This document shows, in pieces, positions 9,338 to 18,636 of a DNA stretch of 64,000 bases (the stretch's first letter is position 1; the number at the start of each line of letters is the position of its first letter). The stretch spans positions 1 through 64,000 of the forward strand of contig CAKRCW010000001.1 in assembly GCA_934309145.1 (NCBI GenBank), in the 5' to 3' direction. The position numbers were made by a program, and so were the translations under genes. A model generated the notes under the pieces. The model was given only the letters and a program-made list of their open reading frames with translations, was not told the origin of the DNA and made no database searches. This stretch comes from an uncultured Lachnospiraceae bacterium. Lineage in GTDB: Bacteria > Bacillota > Clostridia > Lachnospirales > Lachnospiraceae.

Positions 9338-10048
9338 CTATTCTCCCTCTCTCACCAATCTGCGAAGCTTACTCTCTTCTTCACGGCTAAGCTCACGATA
9401 TTCTCCAGGTCTTATTCCCTCAATTCTTACATTGAGCATACGCACACGTTTAAGATTAACTACCCTGTATCCAAAATACTCACACATTCGCCTTATCTGA
9501 CGGTTAAGCCCCTGTGTAAGCACTATACTAAATGTCCTTGCCCCCGTCTTTTTAACTGTGCATTTTTTAGTTACAGTGTCAAGAATAGGAACTCCATCAG
9601 ACATTTTATCTATAAACTCATCTGTAATATCACGATTTACACGAACACGATATTCTTTTTCGTGGTCATATCTTGCCTTCTGAATGTGATTAGACAATTC
9701 TCCGTCATTAGTTAAAAGCAGCAGTCCTGAAGAATCCTTATCAAGTCTTCCGACATAATTAACTCTCACAGGGAATTTAACATAATTAAATATACTGTCC
9801 TTATCAGCCTCAGCAGATGTACACACCTGACCTATAGGCTTATTGTACGCATATATGACTGTTTTATTTACCGGTCTGATAAGCTTTCCCTGATACTTAA
9901 CAGCCTGACTTCCATCAACCTTAGTTCCAAGGTCTGCCACAACTCCATCTACAGTTATCTTTCCTTCCTCAATCAGTTTATCAGCCTGTCTCCGCGAGCA
10001 CAAACCGGATTCACTTATATATTTATTTAATCTAATCTCCTGTGCCAT
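9338..10048 (-). CDS. rluF: RluF-like 23S rRNA pseudouridine synthase (RsuA/RluB/RluF family)
   Basis: Isomerises a specific uridine in 23S rRNA (RluF uses U2604 in E. coli). The protein has an N-terminal S4 RNA-binding domain (IRLNKYISESGLCSRRQADK), the catalytic Asp103 in GRLDKDSSGLLLLTNDG and a GLNRQIRRMCEYFGYRV motif typical of RluF/RluB. The reading frame is open upstream to 10087, but GGAGG precedes the ATG at 10048, giving 236 residues. Which U is modified cannot be told from sequence. Confidence 0.88.
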   Translation of the reverse strand: MAQEIRLNKYISESGLCSRRQADKLIEEGKITVDGVVADLGTKVDGSQAVKYQGKLIRPVNKTVIYAYNKPIGQVCTSAEADKDSIFNYVKFPVRVNYVGRLDKDSSGLLLLTNDGELSNHIQKARYDHEKEYRVRVNRDITDEFIDKMSDGVPILDTVTKKCTVKKTGARTFSIVLTQGLNRQIRRMCEYFGYRVVNLKRVRMLNVRIEGIRPGEYRELSREEESKLRRLVREGE

Positions 10049-10174
10049 ATTTCCTCCAACATAAATCTCATTTGTATAATTATGCATGTGTGCTTGTATA
10101 TTTTATATTATTAGGTGTTTTGCCTGTATTTAATCCGGCTTGATGTGTTTTGGTTAATTTTTTTAATATAGTTC

Positions 10175-10203
10175 TTGATATTTCGTAATTCATCTATTAT
10201 AAT
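10175..10203 (+). promoter_or_regulatory. Sigma-A promoter of the Lrp/AsnC gene
   Basis: TTGATA (10175-10180), a 17-bp spacer and a perfect TATAAT (10198-10203) lie 38 bp upstream of the ATG at 10241. Confidence 0.8.
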
Positions 10204-10240
10204 GCCCTTATAAAAAATACATAACGAAAGCAGGGATAAC

Positions 10241-10717
10241 ATGGATAACATTGACAAAAAAATTCTTCACCTACTACAGGAGAATGCAAGATACCCGCTT
10301 AAGCACCTTGCAAGCAAGGTATTCCTATCATCTCCAGCAGTATCCGCCCGTATTGAGCGGCTTGAGAAAAGTGGTATTATATCCGGCTATCACGCTCAGG
10401 TAACACCAGTTGCACTAGGGTTCCATATCACAGCCTTTATTCACATGGCTCTTGATCCTAAGCGTAAGCCTGAATTTTATCCATTTATTGATGCCTGTCC
10501 TAATGTACTTGAATGTAATTGTGTCACCGGAGCTTACTCAATGCTGATTAAGGTATGCTTCCCAAGCACAATGGAGCTAGATACATTCATAGGTCAGCTT
10601 CAGAAATACGGAAACACCGAGACACAGATAGTCTTTTCTACACCTGTCCAGCCAAGAGGTATAGACATCAGGGCTGTAGATGATACAGACGAAGATTCAC
10701 TAGGGGAATTCGACTAA
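10241..10717 (+). CDS. Lrp/AsnC-family transcriptional regulator
   Basis: 158-residue DNA-binding regulator of the feast/famine family. An N-terminal winged helix-turn-helix (MDNIDKKILHLLQENARYPL, then FLSSPAVSARIERLEKSGII) is followed by a RAM ligand-binding domain (residues ~70-140: HMALDPKRKPEFYPFIDACPNV, VTGAYSMLIKV). The C-terminus is an acidic tail. It stands alone, opposite in direction to its neighbours, with its own promoter and terminator, so its targets are not indicated by context. Members of this family usually respond to amino acids. Confidence 0.93.
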   Translation: MDNIDKKILHLLQENARYPLKHLASKVFLSSPAVSARIERLEKSGIISGYHAQVTPVALGFHITAFIHMALDPKRKPEFYPFIDACPNVLECNCVTGAYSMLIKVCFPSTMELDTFIGQLQKYGNTETQIVFSTPVQPRGIDIRAVDDTDEDSLGEFD

Positions 10718-10733
10718 AGAACTATATTAAAAC

Positions 10734-10800
10734 AGGCTGTTATGCTAATCTGTTTCACTATTATTAACAAACGGATTTGCACAACAGCCTTATATTTTTA
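10734..10800. terminator. Long intrinsic terminator between lrp and the 50-residue gene
   Basis: A stem of about 20 bp with a few mismatches and wobbles (AGGCTGTT at 10734-10741 pairing with AACAGCCT at 10783-10790, extending inward) is followed by TATATTTTTA on the plus strand and GTTTTAATAT on the minus strand. It likely serves both directions. Confidence 0.8.
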
Positions 10801-10950
10801 TATCATATTCTGAATTCCAGATGCAAATGGCAGGCTATCCCAATAATAAAAATAAAAAATCAGTGCCATAAGAACAAATAAAAGCCATCCAAAAAGTAAA
10901 AACAGTCCGGCAACTCCGCCATTTTTCTTCTTCTCGTTATTATCTTCCAT
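10798..10950 (-). CDS. Small membrane protein of 50 residues
   Basis: Short reading frame starting MEDNNEKKKNGGVAGLF with a charged N-terminus and one hydrophobic segment (~residues 15-36) rich in F, L and Y, ending GIQNMI. AAGGAG lies 10 nt before the ATG, which supports translation. It sits just downstream of tRNA-Arg and ribF on the same strand, so it may be the last gene of that transcript. Function unknown; a single-pass membrane peptide is all that can be said. Confidence 0.6.
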   Translation of the reverse strand: MEDNNEKKKNGGVAGLFLLFGWLLFVLMALIFYFYYWDSLPFASGIQNMI

Positions 10951-10977
10951 CCAATCACATCTCCTTCTTATTAAAAA

Positions 10978-11049
10978 TGCACCAGAGAGGAATCGAACCT
11001 CCGCACATGGCTCCGGAGGCCATTGCTCTATCCACTGAGCTACTGATGC
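10978..11049 (-). tRNA. tRNA-Arg (anticodon CCG)
   Basis: 72-nt cloverleaf: acceptor GCATCAG pairs with CTGGTGC, D arm GCTC...GAGC, anticodon stem ATGGC/GCCAT with loop CTCCGGA (anticodon CCG, reading CGG), T arm GGAGG-TTCGATT-CCTCT. The discriminator base is A and CCA is not encoded; a run of five T follows. The first ten bases overlap the last codons and the stop codon of ribF (stop at 11040-11042). Confidence 0.95.
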
Positions 11050-11921
11050 ATAACACTTTCCTTATCAATATCTATCTGTTTTTTTAGCTCTTCTATGCTG
11101 TTAAATTTCTTCTCCGGCCTGATAAAGCTTTTGAAGTATACCGTGATTACCTTACCATACATATCTCCGCTGTAATCAACTATATATGTCTCAACTCTTG
11201 TCTTTCCATCACCATCTGTAGTAGGATTATCACCTACGTTAGTTACGCCCTTGTACCACTCGCCATCAATCATAAGTCGTGTCTCATATACTCCAGCCGG
11301 AGGCAAAAGCTTCCTTGAAGAAGGATATATATTAACTGTCGGAAATCCTATAGTTCTTCCAAGCTTTTTTCCATGACTTACAATACCAGTAAGCGAATAA
11401 TCTCTTCCCATAAGCTCACTCGCATAGCCTATATCTCCTGAATCTATAAGGCTTCTAAGCAGTGATGAGCTAATAACATCATCATTAACGCATAGCTTCT
11501 CAAATGCAATAACTCTAAATCCATATTTTAGACCATATTCTATTAATCTGTCAACAGTTCCTTCCCTGTTGAAGCCAAATCGAAAATCCTCTCCAACAAC
11601 AACGTAAGCTGCATGAAGCTTATTAACCAATATATCAACAACAAATGTTTCAGCAGACATAGCGGCAAACTTCTCAGAGAAATCACACTCAACAGCTACG
11701 TCAATACCCATACCTTCAAGTATGGAAAATCGCTCATCAGGGAGATACAGCACCTTTTCACTGGGCATATTAATTGTAAATGCAACGCTTGTAAGTCCCT
11801 CGCTCTTAAGCGAAGCTATCTTCTCAAGCAAAAGCATATGTCCTTTGTGCAAGCCCTGAAACTTGCCAAGTGCAACTGCTGATTTATCAACTTGTACCTG
11901 TTCGTATGTCGTTACCTTCAA
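11040..11921 (-). CDS. ribF: Bifunctional riboflavin kinase / FAD synthetase
   Basis: Makes FMN and then FAD from riboflavin. The 293-residue protein has the N-terminal nucleotidyltransferase domain (GKFQGLHKGHMLLLEKI; VVGEDFRFGFNREG) and the C-terminal flavokinase domain (GIVSHGKKLGRTIGFPTVNI; GVYETRLMIDG; NVGDNPT). Translation starts at TTG 11921, nine bases after AGGAG. The 3' end runs into the tRNA-Arg gene. It is the last protein gene of the nusA-infB-truB operon, the usual place for ribF in Firmicutes. Confidence 0.96.
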   Translation of the reverse strand: MKVTTYEQVQVDKSAVALGKFQGLHKGHMLLLEKIASLKSEGLTSVAFTINMPSEKVLYLPDERFSILEGMGIDVAVECDFSEKFAAMSAETFVVDILVNKLHAAYVVVGEDFRFGFNREGTVDRLIEYGLKYGFRVIAFEKLCVNDDVISSSLLRSLIDSGDIGYASELMGRDYSLTGIVSHGKKLGRTIGFPTVNIYPSSRKLLPPAGVYETRLMIDGEWYKGVTNVGDNPTTDGDGKTRVETYIVDYSGDMYGKVITVYFKSFIRPEKKFNSIEELKKQIDIDKESVMHQ

Positions 11922-11949
11922 GTTACCTGTCTCCTGAAATATCTGTATA

Positions 11950-12867
11950 TTAATTGCTTAAAAACATCTTGTATGGCTTGTATAGCTTTTCATCCTTCTG
12001 ATAAGAATACAGTGCCATAAATTCATCACCATTATACACCCGTATAGTGTCTTTTATAAGGGTATCCGGTGTATAACCAAAAGCCGCTGGCTTTAGCTTA
12101 TTTCCATTCATAAGTGCCTTTTCGTACTCAGGCTTTATCTTTGCTATCTCGTATTTTGACAAAAGAGAATCAACCGGCATTATATATGATGCCAGCTCAT
12201 CTGAGCCTGCAAGTCTTTCTATATCAGAAAGCTTAAGTGCATCGTCTACACTAAAGCCATGAACATTCTCTCTGATAAGTCCGCTCATAACCGCTCCACA
12301 TGAAAGCTTCTCTCCAATATCACGACAAAGACTTCTTATGTATGTTCCCTTTGAGCATCTTACAAGGAAGCTAATCTCCCTGCCATTCTCAAATCCTGAA
12401 AAATCAATATCGGTGATAGAATATATATGCACAAGTCTAGGCTCACGCTCAATAGTTATACCCTGCCTTGCATACTCATACAGCTTTTTTCCATCCTTCT
12501 TAAGTGCAGAGTACATAGGCGGAATCTGATTATATTCTCCCACATAAGATAAAATTGTTTCTCTTATCTTATCTATGGTAAGCTCCTCTGTAATATCACT
12601 CTCAGAAAGAATCTTTCCCGTTATATCCTCGGTATCTGTTGTGATACCAAGCTTAATTATTGCACGATATTCCTTATCACCGGAGGTTATCATGTCAACA
12701 AGCTTGGTAGCTGTGCCAAGACATACTATAAGAACTCCCTCAGCCATAGGATCTAAAGTTCCTGTATGGCCAATCTTCTTTTGCTTAAGTATTCCCCTAA
12801 GCTTTGCCACAACATCAAATGATGTATAATCTTTTTCTTTGTATACATTTATAACACCATTTATCAA
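11950..12867 (-). CDS. truB: tRNA pseudouridine-55 synthase
   Basis: Forms pseudouridine 55 in the T loop of tRNAs. The 305 residues contain the catalytic Asp39 in GHTGTLDPMAEGVLIVCLG and the family motifs YNQIPPMYSALKKDGKKLYEYARQG and VRCSKGTYIRSLCRDIGEKL. The start is TTG 12867, eight bases after AAGGAG. Located between nrnA and ribF as in other Firmicutes. Confidence 0.97.
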   Translation of the reverse strand: MINGVINVYKEKDYTSFDVVAKLRGILKQKKIGHTGTLDPMAEGVLIVCLGTATKLVDMITSGDKEYRAIIKLGITTDTEDITGKILSESDITEELTIDKIRETILSYVGEYNQIPPMYSALKKDGKKLYEYARQGITIEREPRLVHIYSITDIDFSGFENGREISFLVRCSKGTYIRSLCRDIGEKLSCGAVMSGLIRENVHGFSVDDALKLSDIERLAGSDELASYIMPVDSLLSKYEIAKIKPEYEKALMNGNKLKPAAFGYTPDTLIKDTIRVYNGDEFMALYSYQKDEKLYKPYKMFLSN

Positions 12868-12881
12868 CGGCTTATCTCCTT

Positions 12882-13835
12882 CTATAGCTGCTCTCGTATC
12901 ATATCAAGAATATTGTTAAGATTATCCTCGTAGTTGCCCTTTACCTCGAATCCGGCAGCTCTTATGTGTCCGCCTCCGCCATAGGTTACTGCAATCTTAC
13001 TCACATCGACATATGCCACCGAACGCAGGCTTATCTTATATGTATCTTCACCTGTCTGATATGCAAATATTGCCACCTCAACTCCATCTGTAACACGGAT
13101 TTTATCAACAATGCCATCCGTATCATCCTTTGTAGCATTGCATTTCTTGAACATATCTGTAGTTACACAGGTAGATATAACCTTTCCTTCAAGGTGAAGC
13201 CTTGCATCAGTAAGAGCAAGACCGGTTAGCTTATTCTGATTAAAATTAACCTTGTAGAAGGTTTCATCTATAATATACTGTGAACGCGCTCCAAGTGTCA
13301 AAAGATGACCTGCTATTTGCATAGTCTCCTCAGATGTGCACGAATACTTAAATACTCCTGTATCATGTACAATACCGAGATATAACGCCTCTGCACAATA
13401 TGTGCTTATCTTAGTCTGGTCAATATGTCTGTATAATATCTCGCAGGCTGACGAAGCATCCGGATCACAGTAATAATAATCTCCAAAGCCATCGTTGCTT
13501 CTGTGGTGGTCAAGACATATTGTATCCTTTGCAGCAGAATAAACACACGCAAATTCACCATGTCTGAATCTGTCTCCACAGTCCAACGATACAGCAAGGT
13601 CATATATATTATCATCAGGCTCATTTTTTATGCTCTTTGCACCTCTTAAAAATGTAAACTTGTCAGGTATAGGCTGTAAATATACAACAACACTCTTATC
13701 TGCATAGTTATCATTTATATAATTGTATAAGCCGAGGCATGAGCCTACACAATCGCCATCAGGTCGTATATGACCTAATATGGCTATTGTGTTTGCATTT
13801 TCAATTTTTTGTATGAATTGATTCATGGTACTCAT
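12882..13835 (-). CDS. nrnA: DHH/DHHA1 nano-RNase / pAp phosphatase
   Basis: Degrades very short RNAs and dephosphorylates 3'-phosphoadenosine 5'-phosphate in characterised homologues. The 317 residues show DHH-family metal motifs: GHIRPDGDCVGS, SLDCGD, CLDHHRSN, HDTGVFKYS, and a C-terminal DHHA1 GGGGHIRAAGF motif. Two possible starts (13835, 13826) differ by three codons. It follows rbfA by 3 nt and precedes truB by 14 nt. Confidence 0.93.
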   Translation of the reverse strand: MSTMNQFIQKIENANTIAILGHIRPDGDCVGSCLGLYNYINDNYADKSVVVYLQPIPDKFTFLRGAKSIKNEPDDNIYDLAVSLDCGDRFRHGEFACVYSAAKDTICLDHHRSNDGFGDYYYCDPDASSACEILYRHIDQTKISTYCAEALYLGIVHDTGVFKYSCTSEETMQIAGHLLTLGARSQYIIDETFYKVNFNQNKLTGLALTDARLHLEGKVISTCVTTDMFKKCNATKDDTDGIVDKIRVTDGVEVAIFAYQTGEDTYKISLRSVAYVDVSKIAVTYGGGGHIRAAGFEVKGNYEDNLNNILDMIREQL

Positions 13836-13838
13836 ATA

Positions 13839-14189
13839 TTATTTCATAACCTCATCTATTTTCTTTGACATCTCAATTCCATACTCTATAGAATTATCAA
13901 GTACGAAGGTTATCTCAGGTGTATTTCTAAGATTGACAGTACGTGCAAGCTCGCGTCTTATATATCCCTTTGCACTCTCTAAGCCTGCCAGAGTTTCCTT
14001 GGCTGACTCACTGTCTCCAAGCACACTGATATATACCTTACAATACTTTAAATCAGGTGTTACGTTTACATCTGTAACAGATGTCATAGGGTTAATTCGT
14101 GGATCTTTTATCTCCATGCTTATTATTCTGCTAAGCTCCCTCATAACCTCACCATTTACACGCTGATTTTTATGACTTGTCTTTTTCAT
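13839..14189 (-). CDS. rbfA: Ribosome-binding factor A
   Basis: 30S maturation factor binding near the 16S rRNA 5' end. The 116-residue protein has the KH-like RbfA fold signature: RVNGEVMRELSRIISMEIKDPRI, TSVTDVNVTPDLKYCKVYISVLG and RRELARTVNLRNTPEITFVLD. AAGGAG precedes the ATG. Position between infB and nrnA is standard. Confidence 0.96.
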   Translation of the reverse strand: MKKTSHKNQRVNGEVMRELSRIISMEIKDPRINPMTSVTDVNVTPDLKYCKVYISVLGDSESAKETLAGLESAKGYIRRELARTVNLRNTPEITFVLDNSIEYGIEMSKKIDEVMK

Positions 14190-14207
14190 GTTTTACTCCT
14201 TTATGTC

Positions 14208-16415
14208 TTATCTAGGAACTTCCTCCATGACATATGCCTCAATAAGGTCACCCTCCTTGATATCATTGAAGTTCTCCATAACAAGACCACATTCAAATCC
14301 TGATTTTACTTCCTTAACATCATCCTTGAATCTCTTTAAAGAGGCAAGATTACCTTCAAATATCTGCTCGCCCTCTCTTGTGATTCTGACTGTGCAATTT
14401 CTCTTAAGAATACCATCAAGAACATATGAACCGGCAATAGTACCTACTCCTGATGCCTTATATGTCTGTCTTACCTCAGCATGACCGATTACCTTCTCCT
14501 CATAAATAGGATCTAACATACCCTTCATAGCTGACTCAATATCCTCAATAGCATTGTATATTACTCTGTATAATCTTATATCAACCTTCTCACGGTCAGC
14601 GACATCCTTTGCCTGATTATCAGGACGGATATTAAATCCGATGATAATTGCATTAGAAGCAGATGCAAGTATAACGTCTGATTCATTGATTGCACCTACA
14701 CCAGAGTGTATACATTTAACCGCAACCTCCTCGTTAGATAACTTAAGGAGACTTGACTTAACTGCCTCAACAGAGCCCTGTACATCTGCCTTAATAATAA
14801 GGTTAAGGTCTTTTACATTGCCCTCCTGAATCTTATTATACAAATCATCAAGTGACATTCTCGACTTAGTATCTGCGATAAGTTTTTCCTTACCTCTTGT
14901 GATGAATGCCTCTGAAATCTGTCTTGCCTCTTTTTCATTTTCAGTTGCCATGAAGATTTCACCTGACTGTGGTACTCCGTTTAATCCAAGTATCTCAACA
15001 GGCATAGATGGATAAGCCTCCTTAACTCTTCTGTGCTTATCATCAAACATGGCTCTTACCTTACCATGCACATCACCAACAGCAATGCAGTCTCCTACAT
15101 GAAGTGTACCCTTCTGTACAAGAACTGTCGCAACAGAACCACGGCCCTTATCGAGCTGTGCCTCGATTACTATACCTCTCGCCTTTCTCTTCTTGTTTGC
15201 CTTTAACTCAAGAATCTCAGCGGTAAGTATAATCATCTCAAGAAGGTTGTCTATACCCTCCTTAGTGTGTGCTGATACAGGACAGAATATTGTTGAGCCA
15301 CCCCAATCCTCAGGAACAAGCTCGTATTCCATAAGCTCCTGCTTAACACGGTCTATATTAGCGCTTTCCTTATCAATCTTATTAATTGCAACGATTATCT
15401 CTATTCCGGCAGCCTTTGCATGGTTTATAGCCTCTACTGTCTGTGGCATAACACCATCATCAGCAGCTACAACAAGGATAGCTATATCTGTTGACTGTGC
15501 TCCACGCATACGCATAGCTGTAAATGCCTCATGTCCCGGTGTATCAAGGAAGGTTATCTTCTGTCCATTGATTGATACTACAGAAGCACCGATATGCTGT
15601 GTGATACCACCAGCCTCACCCTCTGTTACTGATGAGTTTCTGATAGCGTCAAGAAGGGATGTCTTACCGTGGTCAACGTGTCCCATAACACATACTACAG
15701 GTGGTCTAGGAGTCATCTCTGACTCGTCCTCTTCATCCTCTCTTAAGAGCTCTTCAATAACGTCAATTTTCTCTTCTTCCTCAGCAATATAGTTGTACTC
15801 AAGTGCAATCTCTCCTGCTGTCTCAAAATCAAGCTCTGTATTAACATTGTACATCTTACCAGCCATAAAAAGCTTCTTGATAAGCTGTGCTACAGGAACC
15901 TTAATTTTAGCTGCAAGCTCTCCAACCGTAAGATTCTCAGGAAGCTTAACTGTCTTGATTACAGGTTCAACCGGTGCCTGTGGCTTCTTAGGTTCTGGCT
16001 TTGGCTGCTGATTGTTATTCTTCTGATTTCTATTTCGGTTATTATTGTTGTTATTACCGTTATTATTTCTTCTATCCGGTCTGTTGTCCTGCCTGTTATT
16101 ATCCTGTCTGTTATCAGGCTTCTTATTCTTAGGCTGATTGTTCTTAGCCGGCTGGTTGTTCTTCGGCTGCTCTTTCTTCGGCTGCTCTTTCTTCGGCTGC
16201 TCCTTTTTAGGTTGTTCCTTTTTAGCCTGTGGTTTAACCTCTGCCTGCTCCGGCTTTGTGAAAATATCTCTAATATACTGTATTAAATCTTCGCTTATAT
16301 TACTCTGTGGCTTCATGCCTTCCTTTTTCTTGTTAAGATATACAAGAAGGTCACTACTCGCAATGGTCTTTCCTAATTCAGTTGATAACTGTTTTGCTAA
16401 TTCGTGTACTCTCAT
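14208..16415 (-). CDS. infB: Translation initiation factor IF-2
   Basis: GTPase delivering fMet-tRNA to the ribosome. The 735 residues contain an N-terminal IF2_N domain ([20 protein letters not shown]), a low-complexity linker of K, Q, P, N and R (~residues 55-150, including four KKEQP units), a second IF2_N-like segment ([22 protein letters not shown]), the G domain with [16 protein letters not shown] and NKID, and the C-terminal IF2 domains. The linker would be soluble and disordered. GGAGG precedes the ATG. Confidence 0.98.
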   Translation of the reverse strand: MRVHELAKQLSTELGKTIASSDLLVYLNKKKEGMKPQSNISEDLIQYIRDIFTKPEQAEVKPQAKKEQPKKEQPKKEQPKKEQPKNNQPAKNNQPKNKKPDNRQDNNRQDNRPDRRNNNGNNNNNNRNRNQKNNNQQPKPEPKKPQAPVEPVIKTVKLPENLTVGELAAKIKVPVAQLIKKLFMAGKMYNVNTELDFETAGEIALEYNYIAEEEEKIDVIEELLREDEEDESEMTPRPPVVCVMGHVDHGKTSLLDAIRNSSVTEGEAGGITQHIGASVVSINGQKITFLDTPGHEAFTAMRMRGAQSTDIAILVVAADDGVMPQTVEAINHAKAAGIEIIVAINKIDKESANIDRVKQELMEYELVPEDWGGSTIFCPVSAHTKEGIDNLLEMIILTAEILELKANKKRKARGIVIEAQLDKGRGSVATVLVQKGTLHVGDCIAVGDVHGKVRAMFDDKHRRVKEAYPSMPVEILGLNGVPQSGEIFMATENEKEARQISEAFITRGKEKLIADTKSRMSLDDLYNKIQEGNVKDLNLIIKADVQGSVEAVKSSLLKLSNEEVAVKCIHSGVGAINESDVILASASNAIIIGFNIRPDNQAKDVADREKVDIRLYRVIYNAIEDIESAMKGMLDPIYEEKVIGHAEVRQTYKASGVGTIAGSYVLDGILKRNCTVRITREGEQIFEGNLASLKRFKDDVKEVKSGFECGLVMENFNDIKEGDLIEAYVMEEVPR
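16166..16226. repeat. 15-bp tandem repeat inside infB linker
   Basis: About four in-frame copies of a 15-bp unit encode KKEQP repeats. Two units are nearly identical at the DNA level (TTCTTCGGCTGCTCT on the plus strand) while two have diverged at third positions, suggesting recent slippage on an older repeat. Confidence 0.75.
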
Positions 16416-16436
16416 AAATACACCTCCATATCTGTC

Positions 16437-16751
16437 CTACTGACAATCTAACTTGTTAATAATCTGCTGTGCAAGCCCTGAATCTGTGACGGTAACAGTT
16501 GTTCTGTTCTGTTTTCCAATCATCTTACCCAAGGTTTGACTATCTCCGGCAACTCTATATGGCACATGATAATATGTAGATTTGTCGGTAAATTTTTTCT
16601 TAGTGTTATCTGATGCATCATCTGCAATTATTACCAGACACGCACTCCCATCCTGCAATGCTCTCTCTGTCATAAATCCGCCACTCACTACCTTCCCAGC
16701 CTTGGCAGCTATGGAAAGCATTGACAATGCACGATTATTTATATTTACCAC
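16437..16751 (-). CDS. ylxQ: L7Ae-like ribosomal protein YlxQ
   Basis: Small RNA-binding protein of the L7Ae/L30e family, 104 residues, with the typical start ALSMLSIAAKAGKVVSGGFMTERAL and CLVIIADDASDNTKKKF. Homologues bind kink-turn RNA. Translation uses GTG 16751, whose ribosome binding site GGAG lies in the end of ylxR. Located between ylxR and infB as usual. Confidence 0.9.
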   Translation of the reverse strand: MVNINNRALSMLSIAAKAGKVVSGGFMTERALQDGSACLVIIADDASDNTKKKFTDKSTYYHVPYRVAGDSQTLGKMIGKQNRTTVTVTDSGLAQQIINKLDCQ

Positions 16752-16753
16752 GC

Positions 16754-17011
16754 TTACATCATCTCCTTGCCGATTGCCTCATATATGTCATCCGGTATTT
16801 CCTGTTTAAGTGCACGTTCAATAGCCTTAGAGCGAACTGCTTTGTTATAGCAGTCAAGGTTCAGGCATATATACGCACCTCTGCCATTCATCCTTCCTGT
16901 CTTGTCAAGGCAAATGTCATTGTCAGGTGTTCTTATTATTCTAACCATCTCGTTCTTTGGTTTCATTTCCCTGCATCCGATGCACTGTCTTACCGGTATT
17001 TGTTTAGCCAT
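16754..17011 (-). CDS. ylxR: YlxR family RNA-binding protein (RnpM)
   Basis: 85-residue DUF448 protein with the hallmark PVRQCIGCREMKPKNEMVRI and GRMNGRGAYICLNLDCYNKAV. Recent work on Bacillus links this family to RNase P modulation and transcription regulation. GGAG lies before the ATG. It sits between nusA and ylxQ. Confidence 0.93.
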   Translation of the reverse strand: MAKQIPVRQCIGCREMKPKNEMVRIIRTPDNDICLDKTGRMNGRGAYICLNLDCYNKAVRSKAIERALKQEIPDDIYEAIGKEMM

Positions 17012-17017
17012 ATATTC

Positions 17018-18127
17018 TTACTCCTCGTCATATGTCTCATCAAATGAGTCATCATAATCATCATCCTGATAATCAAAGCTCATGCCAAGCTCTCTTGCCT
17101 GTGTCTCGCTCTTTATATCAATCTTGTAACCTGTAAGCTTTGCTGCAAGTCTTGCATTCTGACCTTCCTTACCAATGGCAAGTGATAACTGGTAATCAGG
17201 GACAACTACCTTCGCACTCTTTCCATCTGCATCAAGCTTAACTGATATAACCTTTGATGGACTTAAAGCGTTCTCGATATATTTCTCCGGATTCTCATCC
17301 CATGTAATTATATCAATCTTCTCACCCTTTAAATCATCAACGATATTATTAACTCTTGTACCATTAAGTCCTACGCATGCGCCTACTGGATCAACATTCT
17401 CATCATTAGACCAGACAGCAATCTTAGATCTTGAGCCTGCCTCTCTTGCGACACTCTTAATCTCAACTGTTCCGTCAGCAACCTCTGTAACTTCCTTCTC
17501 AAAAAGTCTCTTTACAAGTTCAGGATGCTTTCTTGAAACTAATATCTTAAAGCCCTTTGTCTGCTTCTTAACCTCAACAACGTAAAGCTTTATTCGGTCT
17601 CCTACATTATAGAACTCACCAGGTGCCTGCTCATTTTCTGTGAGCATAACATCTGTCTTTTCATCAAGACTTATGCTTATATTATTGCCAACAAATCTTC
17701 TGACTACACCTGTAATGATATCTCTTTCCTTGCAGGCAAACTGCTCAAATACAGCGTTTCTCTCTCCCTCTTTGATAGCCTGAACAATAATGCTTCTTGC
17801 CTTCTGTGCAGCAATTCTACCGAAATCCTTTGACTTAACTTCAATGCTGATTGTATCGCCAAGTGCCTTAGTCTTATCCATAGCGACAGCCTGTGTAAGA
17901 GAAATCTCAACAGCAGGATCCATAACATCTCCGTCCTCTACAACTGTCTTGTTCTGGAACACTGAAAGCTCACCGGTATTTCTGTCCATAGATACATCAA
18001 AGTCTGCATCGCCAAAATCCTCTGTGCACGCTGACACAATAGACTTCTCAATAGCATCCATGATTACGTCCTTGCTGATACCCTTCTCCTTCTCTAATTG
18101 ATTTAATGCGTCAATTATCTCTGACAT
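17018..18127 (-). CDS. nusA: Transcription termination/antitermination protein NusA
   Basis: RNA-polymerase-bound factor that modulates pausing and termination. The 369 residues contain the N-terminal RNAP-binding domain, an S1 domain (ERDIITGVVRRFVGNNISISLDE) and two KH domains (AREAGSRSKIAVWS, DPVGACVGLNGTRV; VPDYQLSLAIGKEGQNARLAAKLTGYKIDI). The C-terminus is a short acidic tail (YDDSFDETYDEE) without the extra repeats found in Proteobacteria. AGGAGG precedes the ATG. Confidence 0.97.
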   Translation of the reverse strand: MSEIIDALNQLEKEKGISKDVIMDAIEKSIVSACTEDFGDADFDVSMDRNTGELSVFQNKTVVEDGDVMDPAVEISLTQAVAMDKTKALGDTISIEVKSKDFGRIAAQKARSIIVQAIKEGERNAVFEQFACKERDIITGVVRRFVGNNISISLDEKTDVMLTENEQAPGEFYNVGDRIKLYVVEVKKQTKGFKILVSRKHPELVKRLFEKEVTEVADGTVEIKSVAREAGSRSKIAVWSNDENVDPVGACVGLNGTRVNNIVDDLKGEKIDIITWDENPEKYIENALSPSKVISVKLDADGKSAKVVVPDYQLSLAIGKEGQNARLAAKLTGYKIDIKSETQARELGMSFDYQDDDYDDSFDETYDEE

Positions 18128-18153
18128 TTCTTTATCCTCCTACATTATATTCT

Positions 18154-18612
18154 TTATACAAATGCCAATCTAATCATTGATATGTCGTTTCTGTTAAGTG
18201 TTATCTCTGTTCCCTCATCATCAATCGTGATGGTTGTCTCTGTGTACTCCTTAAGGATACCTGAGAGTTCCTTCCTTCCCTGCTGTGCCTTGTATAGCTT
18301 TATATCTACAAGCTTACCAATACTTCTCTTAAAGTCTTTTTCCTTCTTAAGTGGTCTGGTAAGTCCAGGTGAGCTGACCTCCAATATATAAGCATCCTTT
18401 ATGCGGTCTGACTCATCAAGCTTCGCCTCTAATGCCCTGCTTATAAATACGCAGTCATCAATGTTTATTCCACCATCCTTGTCAGCATACACTCTCAAAT
18501 AGTAATCTGCACCTTCCTTAACATACTCCACATCCACAAGCTCAAAATCATTCTCTTCAATTATAGGAGTAACAAGCTCAGTACAATATGCTTCAATTTC
18601 TGCTTTCTTCAC
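18154..18612 (-). CDS. rimP: Ribosome maturation factor RimP
   Basis: Needed for 30S subunit maturation. The 152-residue protein has CTELVTPIIEENDFELVDVEYV, LRVYADKDGGINIDDC and YILEVSSPGLTRPLKK. An upstream ATG at 18633 has no ribosome binding site; GAGGTGAG lies directly before GTG 18612, so that is the start. It is the first gene of the nusA-infB operon. Confidence 0.92.
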   Translation of the reverse strand: MKKAEIEAYCTELVTPIIEENDFELVDVEYVKEGADYYLRVYADKDGGINIDDCVFISRALEAKLDESDRIKDAYILEVSSPGLTRPLKKEKDFKRSIGKLVDIKLYKAQQGRKELSGILKEYTETTITIDDEGTEITLNRNDISMIRLAFV

Positions 18613-18636
18613 ATTCTCACCTCTTTCGCTCATAAC

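Noticed and set aside
10978..11049. tRNA-Arg as an integration attachment site
   Set aside because: No integrase or duplicated tRNA 3' end was found nearby.
15193..15792. Long open frame opposite infB
   Set aside because: Antisense shadow of the infB G domain, low-complexity Ser/Ile composition and no ribosome binding site.
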